Assembly: GCA_002441045.1 (NCBI GenBank)
Contig: DJWQ01000228.1
Location: 1-5,630, forward strand
Direction of reading: 5' to 3'
DNA length: 5,630 bases
DNA from: Firmicutes bacterium UBA6226
Lineage (GTDB): Bacteria > Bacillota_A > Clostridia > Peptostreptococcales > Acidaminobacteraceae
The position numbers and the translations under genes are program-made. This document shows positions 5,492 through 5,630 of the stretch, one piece after another. Positions within the stretch are counted from its first letter, which is position 1, and each line of letters starts with the position of its first letter. The notes below the pieces were generated by a model. It saw only the letters and a program-made list of their open reading frames with translations. It searched no databases and was not told the DNA's origin.

Positions 5492-5630
5492 TATTCTTTA
5501 CCTCCTAAAAAAATTGCAAAATCTGGGCATCTCATTTGGCACATACCACACTTGATACAGTTTTCTCTGTCAAGCATCGTCACCTTGCCATTTTCATTGA
5601 AACCTAGAACTTTTTTAGGACAAAACGCTA
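5491..5630 (-). CDS. korD: 2-oxoacid:ferredoxin oxidoreductase, ferredoxin-like delta subunit (3' end only)
   Basis: The frame is open to the window edge and gives the last 45 residues of a small 2[4Fe-4S] ferredoxin-type subunit, which passes electrons from the KorB cluster to free ferredoxin. The sequence retains the last cysteine of one cluster set (FCPKKVLGF at the start) and a complete CIKCGMCQMRCPD set of CxxCxxCxxxCP form, ending in FAIFLGGKE. The pattern FCPKKVL, then about 20 residues, then CxxCxxCxxxCPDFAI is typical of KorD, which usually has about 70-100 residues, so the N-terminal half with three cysteines of the other cluster should lie just outside. The stop TAA shares its last base with the korA ATG. 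It is the most upstream operon gene visible; the promoter is outside the window. Confidence 0.9.
   Translation of the reverse strand, partial: AFCPKKVLGFNENGKVTMLDRENCIKCGMCQMRCPDFAIFLGGKE

Noticed and set aside
2987..5630. Branched-chain 2-oxoacid (VorABC-like) or pyruvate (Por) oxidoreductase instead of Kor
   Set aside because: The length and motif context of the alpha subunit (QRGGPSTGLPT, QGDLMQAMWGTHGDH) and the D-A-B-C order resemble KorA-type systems more closely; substrate identity is still inferred, not shown.

Overview
This 5.6 kb window is AT-rich bacterial DNA in which every gene I can support reads on the minus strand, so transcription runs from high to low coordinates. Shine-Dalgarno sites are strong and purine-rich (AGGAGGT, AAGGAGGT, GGGAGG). 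TGG encodes tryptophan at conserved positions, and korC ends at TGA, which fits the standard bacterial code rather than the mycoplasma code. The gene order cmk-plsC-ispH is a pattern I know from Clostridia and related low-GC Gram-positive bacteria. I infer an anaerobic or fermentative member of the Bacillota, or a deep relative of the Mollicutes that kept the standard code. The sequence alone does not settle the genus.

Block 1 (5630 down to 2071) is a 2-oxoacid:ferredoxin oxidoreductase operon in the order korD (only its 3' end is present), korA, korB, korC. A transcriptional regulator of the RpiR/SIS family follows it, and a clear Rho-independent terminator ends the block. korD/korA and korA/korB overlap by one base (TAATG), korB and korC are 16 bp apart, and korC and the regulator are 35 bp apart with no terminator between them. 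Together the four Kor subunits convert a 2-oxoacid (probably 2-oxoglutarate, from overall resemblance to KorA/KorB) plus CoA to the acyl-CoA and CO2 with reduction of ferredoxin, or run in reverse.

Block 2 (2067 down to 1) starts with a good sigma-70/SigA-type promoter directly after that terminator. It contains cmk (CMP kinase), plsC (lysophosphatidate acyltransferase) and, after a 110-bp spacer, the first two thirds of ispH (last step of the MEP isoprenoid pathway). These are housekeeping genes for nucleotide, phospholipid and isoprenoid supply. The spacer before ispH has promoter-like elements and an inverted repeat.

I found no mobile element, CRISPR array, RNA gene or clearly new system. 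The points most worth a second look are the regulator attached to the kor operon, with its non-standard SIS motif, and a short sequence module shared by the cmk and ispH upstream regions.
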